DNA of 44,624 bases from Cellulomonas fimi (GTDB lineage Bacteria; Actinomycetota; Actinomycetes; Actinomycetales; Cellulomonadaceae), in the NCBI RefSeq assembly GCF_012952065.1, contig NZ_JABCJJ010000021.1, positions 1-44,624 on the forward strand, in the 5' to 3' direction. This document shows, in pieces, positions 28,253-37,475 of this stretch. The position numbers and the translations under genes were made by a program. A model generated the notes under the pieces. That model did not search any database. It saw only the letters and a program-made list of their open reading frames with translations, and was not told where the DNA came from. Each line of letters starts with the position of its first letter. Positions within the stretch are counted from its first letter, which is position 1.

Positions 28253-29908
28253 ATGACGTCAGGGCCGACGCAGAACTACGACGACCCCACGCTGGGTCAG
28301 TGGAAGCCGTACCCCGTCCTGGCCCTCGCGATCCGCGTCGGCGTGGTCGCCGTCCCGCCCCTGGTCGCAGTCGCGTTCGGTCTCGCCGCGGTGCGCTGGG
28401 CGCCGCCCCAGCGGCTCGGGGTGAACCCCTGGGCCTGGCTCGTCGTCGAGGTCGCGGTCGCGACGGTGCTGCTCCTCCTCCTGGTGCGCCTCGCGCGCCG
28501 CGCCCTCCCGCTCGGCACGCTGCTGCGCCTGACGGTCTTCTTCCCCGACCGCGCGCCGTCGCGGTTCGCGCTCGCGGTCCGGCGCTACTCGCCCGACGCC
28601 CTGCGGCGGCGGATCGAGCGCGTGCGCGCGGGCCGGGCGCCGTCGGACGAGACCTACCGGCACGCGGCGGCGCTGCTCGACCTCGTCGCGTCGATCGGTC
28701 GGCACGACCCGGGAACCCGCAGGCACTCCGAACGGGTGCAGGCGTACGCCGCGCTCATCGGCGCGGAGATGGGCCTGTCCGAGGTCGAGTGCGCCGAGCT
28801 GAGCTGGGCCGCGCTGCTGCACGACGTCGGCAAGCTCCGCACGCCGACCCACGTGCTCAACACGACCGGTCACCCGAGCGCGGCCGACTGGCGCCTGCTG
28901 TCCGAGCACCCGGCGCAGGGGCTCGAGATCGCCGCGCCGCTGGCCGGCTGGCTGGGCGAGTGGGTCAACGTGATCGACCAGCACCACGAGCGCTGGGACG
29001 GCGGGGGCTACCCGCAGGGTCTCGCGGGCACCGGGATCAGCCTCGGCGCGCGGATCGTGGCCGTGGCCGACGCGTTCGACGTGATCACCTCGGCACGGCC
29101 CTACAAGCGGCCGCTCTCGGCGTCGGCCGCGCGCGCGGAGCTGGCGCGGTGCTCGGGGGAGCAGTTCGACCCCGAGGTGGTGCGGGCGTTCCTCGCGGTG
29201 GGCCTCGGGCGGCTGCAGCGGGTCGCGGGACCGTCGTCGCTGCTCTCGGGGCTGCCGGCGCTCGGCTCGGTGCCCATGCCGAGCCCGACGCCGTTCGTGG
29301 GCGCCGCGGCGCACGGCAGCTCCGCGGGGGTCGTCGCCGCGGCGGTGAGCGGGGTGGTGGCGACCGGGCTGTCGCTGACCGGTGCGGCGCCGGCGATCGG
29401 GACCGCCGACGTCGTGGCGGCCGTGGCGAGCGATGCGGTGGCCGCGGAGAGCTTCCCCGTCGTGCGCGGCGAACCGATGACCGACGGAGCGCCTGTGGTG
29501 GCCGAGGCGGTGCCGGAGGCGCTGCCGTCCCCGGTCACGGCACCCGCTCCGGCGGCACCGGGCGTCGCAGGGCACGGCGCGCCGTCTTTTCCCGAGGTCG
29601 CGTCGAAGCCCGGTCCGGCCGAGCCCGCGCTCACGTCGTCCGCGCCGGCCCCCGCAGTGGCGAGCGAGATGTCCTTCTCGGACGGCCTCGCCGACGTCGG
29701 TCTGGTGGCCGGGCCGGGCGGTGTCGGCGTGGATGCCGACGTCGCGGGAGTCGCCGTCGCGGAGGTGGACGTCGGGCTGCGCCCCCGCGACCTCGGAGCG
29801 AGCGTCGGGGTGGGCGTCCTGGGCAACCCCTTGCTCGGCCTCGACGTCGGCGGCCCCGGTCTCGGCGTGGAGGTGCCGCGCTCACGCGCTGGCGACCCCA
29901 CCGCCTGA
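28253..29908 (+). CDS. Membrane HD-GYP domain protein, paralogue of 20962-22893
   Basis: 551 aa. It shares the beginning TSGPTQNYDDPTLGQWKPYP, the two N-terminal helices, the linker and the whole HD-GYP domain with the upstream paralogue. Motifs are intact: TRRHSERVQAYA, LLHDVGK, HHERWDGGGYPQGL, DAFDVITSARPYKRP. It should cleave cyclic-di-GMP. A third hydrophobic stretch near residue 350 leads to an Ala/Val/Pro-rich tail with no pentapeptide repeats, so the outer parts differ. It is divergent from the siderophore-interacting gene and overlaps the convergent NYN gene by 27 bp at the 3' end. Confidence 0.92.
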   Translation: MTSGPTQNYDDPTLGQWKPYPVLALAIRVGVVAVPPLVAVAFGLAAVRWAPPQRLGVNPWAWLVVEVAVATVLLLLLVRLARRALPLGTLLRLTVFFPDRAPSRFALAVRRYSPDALRRRIERVRAGRAPSDETYRHAAALLDLVASIGRHDPGTRRHSERVQAYAALIGAEMGLSEVECAELSWAALLHDVGKLRTPTHVLNTTGHPSAADWRLLSEHPAQGLEIAAPLAGWLGEWVNVIDQHHERWDGGGYPQGLAGTGISLGARIVAVADAFDVITSARPYKRPLSASAARAELARCSGEQFDPEVVRAFLAVGLGRLQRVAGPSSLLSGLPALGSVPMPSPTPFVGAAAHGSSAGVVAAAVSGVVATGLSLTGAAPAIGTADVVAAVASDAVAAESFPVVRGEPMTDGAPVVAEAVPEALPSPVTAPAPAAPGVAGHGAPSFPEVASKPGPAEPALTSSAPAPAVASEMSFSDGLADVGLVAGPGGVGVDADVAGVAVAEVDVGLRPRDLGASVGVGVLGNPLLGLDVGGPGLGVEVPRSRAGDPTA

Positions 29909-31000
29909 CCGCACCGCCCGACGGCTCCGTCGCGGGGCGCTGTGGCCCTCCCCCTTGACCAGCCCGCCGCTCACCCACCCGCGGATCGCGGCGACGTCCT
30001 GCGGGCTCAGCTCCATCCGGGCACCCCGGCACAGCCCGACGACGTTGTCGGCCCAGGTCTCGGCGATCTTGCGCGCCGTCGTCTTCCTGGCGAGGTCGAG
30101 CCCGGAGTACAGCACCCCCGCGATCACCGTGTTCACCGAGGACCGACCGATCGGCTCGCCGGCCGCCTGGCACGCGTCGCGGACCCGGCGCGACGTCTCC
30201 GGCCGGTCGAACGGGTGCGCGTCGACGTCGTCGGCCAGCGCCTCCAGGAGCACGCGGTACCGCTCGGGCGGCAGGTTGGGGATGTCCGTGACCTCGACGA
30301 CCTGCCGCTGCAGAGGGGGCAGCGGCGGGAGCTCAGGCGCCGGCTTGCGGGACGTCGTGGTCCCCGACCGCGCCGTGCCCGACGACGTCGCGGTGGTCTC
30401 CCCGGCGACCGGCCCCGCCGCGGGGGCGGCCGCGGTCGAGACGGCGCCCGACGGCTCGTCCTGCGGTGCCTTCACGAGCTCGGCGAGCTCGTCGGCGGTC
30501 ACGACCGAGTCCGCGACCGCCCGGTACGCGCTCGCGGCCGGGCCCGCGGTGACGATCGTGACGCGGCGGTCCTCCGCGCGGCACCGCAGCGCGAGCGGCG
30601 TGAAGTCGGCGTCCGCCGAGAGGATGACGAACTCGTCGTACCGCGTGTGCGCGCTCAGCGCGTCGACGGCGTCCAGCACGAGGTTGATGTCGGCGCTGCT
30701 CTTGCCCTGCTGCGTGAGCGAGGGGCAGTCGACGACGCTGAACCCGGCACGCGTGAAGTTGGGCCGGAAGTGCGAGAACGCCGACGGGTTCAGGTAGCAC
30801 GACCGCACGAGGAAGCGCCGGGTGAACGGGCCGTCGGCGTCGACGCCGTCCTCGAGCGCCGCGAGCCAGTGCCCGGGCGAGCTCGCGAACGCCTCGGCGG
30901 CGTCCGGGTCGAGGCGCTGGAGCCCGATGTAGACGTTGTCGAAGTCGACGAACAGGGCGCAGCGCAGGCGGCGAGTCTCAGGGGTCGCGGTGGTGGTCAC
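29882..31000 (-). CDS. NYN domain protein (predicted ribonuclease)
   Basis: A 372-aa protein. The N-terminal NYN (PIN-like) domain has the acidic residues in CALFVDFDNVYIGLQ, KSSADINLVLDAVDAL and FVILSADADFTPLALRC, arranged as in LabA-type RNases. An Ala/Thr-rich linker of about 50 residues leads to a C-terminal helical domain (PPERYRVLLEALADDVD to SPQDVAAIRGWVSGGLV) resembling OST-HTH/LOTUS-type RNA-binding modules. GTG at 31000 has GGAAGGA upstream and precedes the first strand directly. The same frame stays open 116 codons further upstream. RNA target unknown. Confidence 0.85.
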   Translation of the reverse strand: MTTTATPETRRLRCALFVDFDNVYIGLQRLDPDAAEAFASSPGHWLAALEDGVDADGPFTRRFLVRSCYLNPSAFSHFRPNFTRAGFSVVDCPSLTQQGKSSADINLVLDAVDALSAHTRYDEFVILSADADFTPLALRCRAEDRRVTIVTAGPAASAYRAVADSVVTADELAELVKAPQDEPSGAVSTAAAPAAGPVAGETTATSSGTARSGTTTSRKPAPELPPLPPLQRQVVEVTDIPNLPPERYRVLLEALADDVDAHPFDRPETSRRVRDACQAAGEPIGRSSVNTVIAGVLYSGLDLARKTTARKIAETWADNVVGLCRGARMELSPQDVAAIRGWVSGGLVKGEGHSAPRRSRRAVRSGGGVASA

Positions 31001-31348
31001 ACCCGCATCCTTCCCGACGACCGGCTCGCGGGCACCATGGCCCTTTCCCTCATGCGTCGCCGCGTCGCGACCGTCGGATGCTGCGGCCCGACGCCGTCCG
31101 CGAGCGACCCGGCCGTCCGTGGGCGACCCGGCCAGCCGCGCGAGCGAGCGCACGACCTCGGCCTCCTCCTCGCCGGTGGGCACCTGGAGCCGCACCCCCG
31201 TCTCGGCGGTGACGAGGACCAGGTGCACGGTGTCCGACCCCGCGTCCAGCACACCGAGGCGCGCGGTCCCACGCCGGTGCGCACCGGTGCACCGGGCCAC
31301 GAGCGGCAGGCGCGCCCGGCCCGTGTCACGCTGAAACGGACGAATCAC
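31001..31348 (-). other. Open in-frame extension with a Ppx/GppA-like stretch
   Basis: This part of the 368-bp gap before the alcohol dehydrogenase is open in frame with the NYN gene. It encodes RLGVLDAGSDTVHLVLVTAE, which resembles the start of exopolyphosphatase Ppx/GppA proteins (VLDVGSNTVHLLV), then about 35 residues with coding-like third positions that I cannot place, then Arg-rich sequence. It may be a separate small gene, an N-terminal extension or a relic. The evidence is a short motif only. Confidence 0.35.
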
Positions 31349-31368
31349 CTGAGCCGAAGGCGGTACCG

Positions 31369-32517
31369 ATGCGCGCCATGGTCTATCGCGGCCCGTACAA
31401 GATCCGGGTCGAGGAGAAGGACATCCCGAGGATCGAGCACCCGAACGACGCCATCGTGCGTGTGACGCTCGGGGCGATCTGCGGCTCCGACCTGCACCTT
31501 TACCACGGGATGATGCCGGACACCCGGGTCGGCACGACCTTCGGGCACGAGTTCATCGGCGTGGTCGACCAGGTGGGTCCGTCGGTGCGCAACCTCGTGC
31601 CCGGCGACCGGGTCATGGTGCCGTTCAACATCTACTGCGGGTCCTGCTACTTCTGCGCGCGCGGACTCTTCTCGAACTGCCACAACGTCAACGCCAACGC
31701 GACGGCGGTCGGCGCGATCTACGGCTACTCGCACACCTCCGGCGGGTACGACGGCGGGCAGTCGGAGTACGTGCGAGTGCCGTTCGCCGACATCGGGCCG
31801 ACGATCATCCCCGACTGGATGGACGACGAGGACGCGGTGCTCCTCACGGACGCGGTCGCGACCGGGTACTTCGGCGCGCAGCTCGGCGACATCGTGGAGG
31901 GCGACACCGTCGTCGTGCTCGGTGCGGGACCGGTCGGGCTGTTCGCGGCGAAGTCGTCCTGGCTCATGGGCGCGGGCCGCGTCATCGTGATCGACCACCT
32001 CGAGTACCGGCTCGAGAAGGCGCGCAGCTTCGCGCACGCCGAGACGTACAACTTCGCCGAGTACGACGACATCGTCGTGCAGCTGAAGAAGATCACCGAC
32101 CACCTGGGTGCGGACGTCGCGATCGACGCGGTGGGCGCCGAGGCCGACGGCAACCTCCTCCAGCACGTCACCTCGGCGAAGCTCAAGCTGCAGGGCGGAT
32201 CGCCGGTCGCGCTGAACTGGGCGATCGACTCGGTGCGCAAGGGCGGCACGATCTCGGTGCTGGGCGCCTACGGCCCGATGTTCAGCGCGGTCAAGTTCGG
32301 CGACGCGATGAACAAGGGACTCACGCTGCGGATGAACCAGGCGCCGGTGAAGCGGCAGTGGCCCCGGCTGTTCGAGCACATCCAGAACGGCTACCTCAAG
32401 CCGAACGACGTCGTGACCCATCGCATCCCGCTCGAGCACATCGCCGAGGGGTACCACATCTTCTCCGCGAAGCTCGACGGCTGCATCAAGCCGCTCATCC
32501 TCACCGCCGCGGCCTGA
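31369..32517 (+). CDS. Zinc-dependent alcohol dehydrogenase (formaldehyde dehydrogenase-like)
   Basis: A 382-aa medium-chain dehydrogenase. The catalytic zinc site is formed by ICGSDLH, FGHEFIG and the later Asp/Glu region; the structural zinc site has the Cys set CGSCYFCARGLFSNC. The Rossmann loop VVVLGAGPVGLFAAKSSWLMGAGRVIVID binds NAD. Overall length and the LKLQGGSPVALNWAIDSVRKGG region are as in FdhA-like members acting on small alcohols or aldehydes; the actual substrate is not deducible. ATG at 31369 gives MRAMVYRGPYKI. A small partner gene follows 42 bp downstream. Confidence 0.93.
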   Translation: MRAMVYRGPYKIRVEEKDIPRIEHPNDAIVRVTLGAICGSDLHLYHGMMPDTRVGTTFGHEFIGVVDQVGPSVRNLVPGDRVMVPFNIYCGSCYFCARGLFSNCHNVNANATAVGAIYGYSHTSGGYDGGQSEYVRVPFADIGPTIIPDWMDDEDAVLLTDAVATGYFGAQLGDIVEGDTVVVLGAGPVGLFAAKSSWLMGAGRVIVIDHLEYRLEKARSFAHAETYNFAEYDDIVVQLKKITDHLGADVAIDAVGAEADGNLLQHVTSAKLKLQGGSPVALNWAIDSVRKGGTISVLGAYGPMFSAVKFGDAMNKGLTLRMNQAPVKRQWPRLFEHIQNGYLKPNDVVTHRIPLEHIAEGYHIFSAKLDGCIKPLILTAAA

Positions 32518-32559
32518 CGCCCGCGGCTGCCGGCGACGTACCAGACCGAGGGAGTGACC

Positions 32560-33135
32560 ATGCCGTACACGGCGGACAAGCCGTCCCGGGCCGAGTCCAG
32601 CGAGCAGCTGCGCGCCCGCATCCCGGGCTGGGGTGCCGACCTCGACCCGCGGATGCGGCCCTCGGTGCCGAAGGAGCGGTTCGACCCCGGCCTCAACGGG
32701 GCCCACTGGGAGTTCCCCGACCGCCAGCCCGAGACCCGGCCGCGCGAGCGGTCGATCGAGCACGCGTTCCTCACCCCGGTGTTCGGGACGTCGGCGCCAC
32801 CCAAGGGCCTGTCGGGGGTGATCCGGAGGTACGCGTACCGGAGGTTCAGCGAGGGGCGGGCCGCGCACTGGCTCCTGCTGCTCGGCGCCGACCGGGTCGA
32901 CGCCGTGGAGAGCCACCTCGCGTCGTTCGTGACGCTGCGGCCGGACAACCCGATCACCGAGACGGGTGTGGTCGCCGAGCCGTCGCACCACCCGGTCGCC
33001 TCGCGGGTAGGCCAGAAGCGGGCCGACCTCGCGCACCTGCCGCTCGACCCCGTGCTGGTGGTGGGGCCGTGGCTGCTCGCGGGGGGTCTGGTGCTCGCCG
33101 GGGTTCGCGCGGTCGTCCGGGCCGTCCGTCGCTGA
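32560..33135 (+). CDS. Conserved hypothetical protein, alcohol dehydrogenase partner
   Basis: A 191-aa protein that starts at ATG 32560, preceded by GAGGGAG at 5 nt. A Pro/Arg-rich soluble part (GWGADLDPRMRPSVPKERFDP, RYAYRRFSEGRAAHWLLLLGADRVDAVES) ends in one membrane helix (PVLVVGPWLLAGGLVLAGVRAVV). I recognise no domain with known function. The 42-bp spacing from the dehydrogenase implies a shared mRNA. The terminator follows at 33141. Confidence 0.75.
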   Translation: MPYTADKPSRAESSEQLRARIPGWGADLDPRMRPSVPKERFDPGLNGAHWEFPDRQPETRPRERSIEHAFLTPVFGTSAPPKGLSGVIRRYAYRRFSEGRAAHWLLLLGADRVDAVESHLASFVTLRPDNPITETGVVAEPSHHPVASRVGQKRADLAHLPLDPVLVVGPWLLAGGLVLAGVRAVVRAVRR

Positions 33136-33140
33136 GCCCC

Positions 33141-33178
33141 GGGGGTGGCCGCCGCCTCACGACGACGGCGGCCCCCCC
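33141..33178. terminator. Bidirectional terminator hairpin
   Basis: GGGGGTGGCCGCCG (33141-33154) pairs with CGGCGGCC plus CCCCC (33166-33178) with one bulged T. It fills the 54-bp gap between two convergent genes. Confidence 0.7.
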
Positions 33179-33189
33179 AGGTCGGTCGG

Positions 33190-34809
33190 TCAGCTCAGCA
33201 TCGCCGCCTCGTCACCACCCCTCAGCGTCGCGTTGCGAGGCGTCCGGATCGGGCGGTCGTCCGGCGTGACGACGCCGTTCACCGCGGACGTGTCCGTCGC
33301 GAGCGTCGCCACGGCGTAGGCGATGGCGTCCGAGTTGACGTCGAGGGCACGCAGGTTGACGTTGCCCTGGAGCTCGTAGAGGGCTCGCAGCTCGGTGTAC
33401 GGGTCGTCCGGGAGGGCGTCGTCGTCCAGCGAGTCGCACGCGTGGTAGCACGGGTCGTACGGGACCCCTGCGAGACCGCCGTACTTGGCCACCTGCTCCT
33501 CGGTCTTGGGAAGCCCCGCACCGGTGAAGAGGCCGCCGGCCGGGATGTCGTTGAGGATGAACTCCTGGTAGTCCGACTGCCCGCTGAACTCCGAGTCGTC
33601 GAACGGGTGGCCGCGGTCGGCGTAGAACTCCTGGAAGACCTCCTCGATAGCGGCCGACCCCTCGGGGATCACGACGCCGTCCTCGACGGCGGTGCCGCCC
33701 GAGTCGTCACCGTCGAAGATGCCGAAGAAGTAGTTCGGCGAGGCGACCATGTCGAAGTTCAGGTACAGCGCGAGCTGGTCCTTCTCGGCACCGGTCAGGT
33801 TCTGGACGTAATACTCCGAGCCGAGCAGCCCGGACTCCTCCGCGCCCCACCACGCGAACCGAACCGCATTGGGCACCTGGCTGCGCCCGATCTGCTTCGC
33901 GACCTCGAGCAGCGCGGCGCTGCCGCTGCCGTTGTCGCTGATGCCGGGACCCGTCATGTCGCTGTCGAGGTGCGCGCCGGCCATGACGACGTTGTCCGGG
34001 TCGCCGAAGCGCGTCTGCGCGATGACGTTGTACGTGGGCCGCTGCTCGGCGAGGAACGACACGTCGATGCGGACCATGACGCCCGGCGTCTGCGCGAGCT
34101 GCACGCCGAGGTCGAACGTCACGCCGATCACGGGGATGGTGAGCTGCGAGCCCTCACCGCCCATGCCGGGCACGTCGGTCCGGTTCGGCTGCCCCTCGTT
34201 CATGATGATGACGCCTGCCGCCCCGGCCGTCTGCGCGTTCAGCGCCTTGAGATCGAAGTTGCAGGTGCCTCGCTGGATGAGCGCGATGGCGCCGGCGGGG
34301 AAGCCGGCGAAGTCTGCGGCCTCGCACCCGCTGGGGCTGGTCCCGGCCTCGGCGGGCGGCGGGATGGTCAGGTTGACGGGGACCACCGTGCCGGTCGCCT
34401 CGGCCTGCGGCCCGTCGGTGAACGCGTTCCGCACGAAGTCCTCGCCGTTGACGTACGTGGTGGGCGTGGGCGAGACCTGCTCGAACGACGAGTTGTCCTC
34501 CTCGTACTGGAACATGAACTCCTGCACCTCGGCCCGATAGCCCGCGCGGCGCAGCTCGAGCACGACGTAATCGACCGACGCCTGGTAGCCAGGGGTGCCC
34601 GAGGCGCGCGTGCCGCCGTTCTCGTCGGCGATCTCCTGGAGCTCCTCGATGTGGTCGAGAACGCGGGGGAGCCTGACCTGGCTCTCCATCCTGCTCGCGA
34701 GGTCGGGCTTCCCGGGGGTCGCCGTCGCCGGTGCGGTGAGCGAGATCGTCGCCACCATGGCTGTCGCGAGTGCTCCGTACGCCACTCGTCTGTGAACCTG
34801 TCGTCCCAC
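33190..34809 (-). CDS. Secreted M28 family aminopeptidase with PA domain
   Basis: 539 aa. The signal peptide (about residues 1-31, ending APATATP) sends it outside. A protease-associated domain is inserted (about 130-260, IALIQRGTCNFDLKALNAQTAGAAGVIIMNEG). The M28 zinc site follows: AGAHLDSDMTGPGISDNGSG (His, Asp), WWGAEESGLLGS (catalytic and metal Glu), LNFDMVASPN (Asp). A cysteine pair lies in YDPCYHACDS, whose His is the likely last ligand. It resembles Streptomyces-type aminopeptidases that remove hydrophobic N-terminal residues. GTG at 34809 has AGGAGG 5 nt ahead. The 204 bp upstream include a hairpin GGGGGC-N4-GCCCCC at 34898-34913. Confidence 0.93.
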   Translation of the reverse strand: MGRQVHRRVAYGALATAMVATISLTAPATATPGKPDLASRMESQVRLPRVLDHIEELQEIADENGGTRASGTPGYQASVDYVVLELRRAGYRAEVQEFMFQYEEDNSSFEQVSPTPTTYVNGEDFVRNAFTDGPQAEATGTVVPVNLTIPPPAEAGTSPSGCEAADFAGFPAGAIALIQRGTCNFDLKALNAQTAGAAGVIIMNEGQPNRTDVPGMGGEGSQLTIPVIGVTFDLGVQLAQTPGVMVRIDVSFLAEQRPTYNVIAQTRFGDPDNVVMAGAHLDSDMTGPGISDNGSGSAALLEVAKQIGRSQVPNAVRFAWWGAEESGLLGSEYYVQNLTGAEKDQLALYLNFDMVASPNYFFGIFDGDDSGGTAVEDGVVIPEGSAAIEEVFQEFYADRGHPFDDSEFSGQSDYQEFILNDIPAGGLFTGAGLPKTEEQVAKYGGLAGVPYDPCYHACDSLDDDALPDDPYTELRALYELQGNVNLRALDVNSDAIAYAVATLATDTSAVNGVVTPDDRPIRTPRNATLRGGDEAAMLS

Positions 34810-35013
34810 GGTCGCCTCCTGGCGGTAGGTCGTGTCGTGCTGGCCCGGCGCCGTTGCCGGGCTCTGCGAACGTAACCGGGGGGTGTGATGGGGGATAGGG
34901 GGCTGTTGCCCCCGTTCACGCGGATCGCGTGGAGAAGGTGGTTGCGCGTAGCATCCGTCGTGAGCGGCGGGTCCCGGTCGTCTCCGTCGCCTGGCCCTCG
35001 CCTGGGAGGCGCG

Positions 35014-36966
35014 ATGAGCATCCGGTCAGTGCACCCACCCCGCCCCGCACAGGTCGACGAGGTCGACGAACGCACCGCACGGGCGGTCGCCGAGGCGGCC
35101 CGTGAGACCGAGTGGACCCGGCCCAGCTTCGCCAAGGGGCTGTACCTGGGGGCGTTCGACTTCTCCCTCGTCCACCCGTACCCGCTGCCCGACCCCGAGA
35201 AGGCGGCGCTCGGCGACGCCTTCCTGGTCGAGCTCGAGGCGTACTGCCGGACGCTCGACGGCGGCCGGATCGAGCGTGAGGACCGCGTGCCCGACGAGTA
35301 CCTCGCGGGACTGACCCGCCTGGGCGCGTTCGGCATGAAGATCCCGACGCGGTACGGCGGGCTCGGGCTCTCGCTGGTCCACTACGGCCGCGCGCTCATG
35401 CTGGTCAGCTCGGTGCACCCGAGCCTCGGCGCCCTCCTGTCGGCGCACCAGTCGATCGGCGTCCCCGAACCGGTGCGGATGTTCGGCACCGAGGCGCAGA
35501 AGGAGGAGCTGCTGCCGCGCTGCGCGCAGGGCGCGATCTCGGCGTTCCTCCTCACCGAGCCGGACGTCGGCTCCGACCCGGCGCGCATGGGGTCGACGGC
35601 GACGCCCACCGAGGACGGCTCGGCGTACCTCCTCGACGGGGTCAAGCTGTGGACGACGAACGGGCCGATCGCGGAGCTGCTCGTGGTGATGGCGAAGGTG
35701 CCGGCCCACGCGGGCGGGCGCGGTGGCATCAGCGCGTTCGTCGTCGAGGCCGACGCGCCGGGGATCACGGTCGAGCGCCGCAACGCCTTCATGGGGCTGC
35801 GCGGGATCGAGAACGGCGTGACCCGGTTCCACCAGGTGCGCGTCCCGGTCGGCAGCCGCCTCGGACGCGAGGGGGAAGGGCTCAAGATCGCCCTGACAAC
35901 GCTCAACACCGGCCGGCTCTCGATCCCGGCGATCTGCGCGGGCGGCGGCAAGTGGGCGCTCAAGATCGCCCGCGAGTGGTCGGCCACGCGCGTGCAGTGG
36001 GGCAAGCCGATCGGCGAGCACGAGGCCGTCGCCACGAAGCTCGCCTTCATCGCGGCGACCGCGTACGGGCTGGAGTCGGTCTTCGAGCTCTCGGCGGCGA
36101 TCGCGGACTCCGGGCAGAAGGACGTCCGGATCGAGGCCGCGCTCGCCAAGCTGTGGTCGAGCGAGCTGGCCTACCGGGTGGCGGACGAGCTGGTCCAGCT
36201 GCGCGGCGGTCGGGGCTTCGAGACGGCGGACTCGCTCGCGGCGCGCGGCGAGCGCGCGGTTCCCGCCGAGCAGGTGCTGCGCGACATGCGGATCAACCGG
36301 ATCTTCGAGGGGTCGTCCGAGATCATGAGGCTCGCGATCGCGCGCGAGGCCGTGGACGCGCACCTCGCCGCGGCAGGGGACCTCGCCTCGCGCGACGCGA
36401 CGATGTCCGCCAAGGCGCGGGCCGCCGTCGGCGCCAGCGGGTTCTACGCGCGCTGGTTGCCGACGCTCGTGACCGGTGCCGGGCTGCGTCCCGACGCCTA
36501 CGCCGAGCTCGGGCCGCTCGCCCGGCACGTGCGGTACGTCGAGCGGGCGTCGCGGCGGCTCGCGCGGCGGACCTTCTGGGCCATGGCGCGGCACCAGGCG
36601 GGCCTCGAACAGCGCCAGGCGCTGCTCGGCCGGGTCGTCGACATCGGCGCCGAGCTGTTCGCAATGTCCGCCGCATGCACGCGGGCGGAGCTGATGCGGA
36701 GACAGGACCCGGTCCAGGGCGCGTCCGCCCAGCGCCTCGCCGACGCCTTCTGCGAGCAGGCGAGCGCCCGGGTCGAGGAGCTGTTCCGTCGGCTGTCGGA
36801 CAACACCGACCGGCGGGACCGCGCCCTGGCGACGGTGGTCCTGAAGGGTGACGCGGCGTGGCTCGAGCGGGGGGTGATCGACGCGTCCGAGGGCACCGGC
36901 CCGTGGATCGCGGACACGGCGCGCGGCCCGTCCGCCGTCGAGACGGTCCGCCGCCGCTACCGCTGA
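35014..36966 (+). CDS. Acyl-CoA dehydrogenase, long form
   Basis: A 650-aa flavoprotein that introduces the alpha-beta double bond into acyl-CoA in beta-oxidation. FAD/substrate motifs AFLLTEPDVGSDPARM, LWTTNGPIAELLVVMAKV, the quinone-facing FMGLRGIENGV and GRLSIPAICAGGGK are present; the catalytic Glu is in RIFEGSSEIMRLAI. About 170 extra C-terminal residues (ASRRLARRTFWAMARHQ to end) give the length of very-long-chain or FadE-type enzymes that dimerise at membranes. The frame is open upstream, but ATG at 35014 has GGGAGG at 35004-35009. No operon partner is seen. Confidence 0.92.
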   Translation: MSIRSVHPPRPAQVDEVDERTARAVAEAARETEWTRPSFAKGLYLGAFDFSLVHPYPLPDPEKAALGDAFLVELEAYCRTLDGGRIEREDRVPDEYLAGLTRLGAFGMKIPTRYGGLGLSLVHYGRALMLVSSVHPSLGALLSAHQSIGVPEPVRMFGTEAQKEELLPRCAQGAISAFLLTEPDVGSDPARMGSTATPTEDGSAYLLDGVKLWTTNGPIAELLVVMAKVPAHAGGRGGISAFVVEADAPGITVERRNAFMGLRGIENGVTRFHQVRVPVGSRLGREGEGLKIALTTLNTGRLSIPAICAGGGKWALKIAREWSATRVQWGKPIGEHEAVATKLAFIAATAYGLESVFELSAAIADSGQKDVRIEAALAKLWSSELAYRVADELVQLRGGRGFETADSLAARGERAVPAEQVLRDMRINRIFEGSSEIMRLAIAREAVDAHLAAAGDLASRDATMSAKARAAVGASGFYARWLPTLVTGAGLRPDAYAELGPLARHVRYVERASRRLARRTFWAMARHQAGLEQRQALLGRVVDIGAELFAMSAACTRAELMRRQDPVQGASAQRLADAFCEQASARVEELFRRLSDNTDRRDRALATVVLKGDAAWLERGVIDASEGTGPWIADTARGPSAVETVRRRYR

Positions 36967-36992
36967 CGCCGGCCGCCGCTGGCGCCGGAGGG

Positions 36993-37475
36993 TCAGCCGG
37001 CGAGGAGCTCGTCGAGGCGCTCGTAGCCCTCGTTGACCCCGACCTCCATGCCGCTCACGACGAACGCGTCACGGCCCTCGAACGAGTCGACGAGCGAGGT
37101 CGTGGTGAGCCGCGTGCGCCCGTCGCCGAGGTCCTCGAGCAGGAGCGTCTCGAGCGCGACGGCGTCGGGGTAGCCCTCGAACGTGAACGTCTGGACGATG
37201 CGCTCGGACGGCCGGACCTCGTGGAACGAGCCGTGGAACCAGTACTCCTCGCCGTTCTCGGCCTGCACGTAGCGGTAGGACCCGCCGGTGCGGCAGTCGT
37301 AGTGCTCGACGCGCATCTCCAGGCCCCGCGGGCCGAGCCACCTCGTGACGAGCTCGGGATCGGTGTGGGCGCGGAAGACCTTCTCGGCAGGCGCGTCGAA
37401 CTCGCGCACGATCCGGACGAGCGGGACGGTCGGATCGGAGGTGATGGTGGTGTGGTGCGTGCTGGGGCTGGTCAT
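36993..37475 (-). CDS. AHSA1/SRPBCC domain protein
   Basis: A 160-aa protein of the AHSA1/START-like fold, with REFDAPAEKVFRAHTDPELVTRWLGPRG, then GSYRYVQAENGEEYWFHGSFHEVRPSERIVQTF and the C-terminal helix VGVNEGYERLDELLAG. Such proteins bind small hydrophobic ligands; ligand unknown. ATG at 37475 overlaps the stop of the ArsR-type gene by 4 bp. Pairs of ArsR regulator plus AHSA1 protein are common in actinobacteria, the second often affecting the first's response. Confidence 0.92.
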   Translation of the reverse strand: MTSPSTHHTTITSDPTVPLVRIVREFDAPAEKVFRAHTDPELVTRWLGPRGLEMRVEHYDCRTGGSYRYVQAENGEEYWFHGSFHEVRPSERIVQTFTFEGYPDAVALETLLLEDLGDGRTRLTTTSLVDSFEGRDAFVVSGMEVGVNEGYERLDELLAG

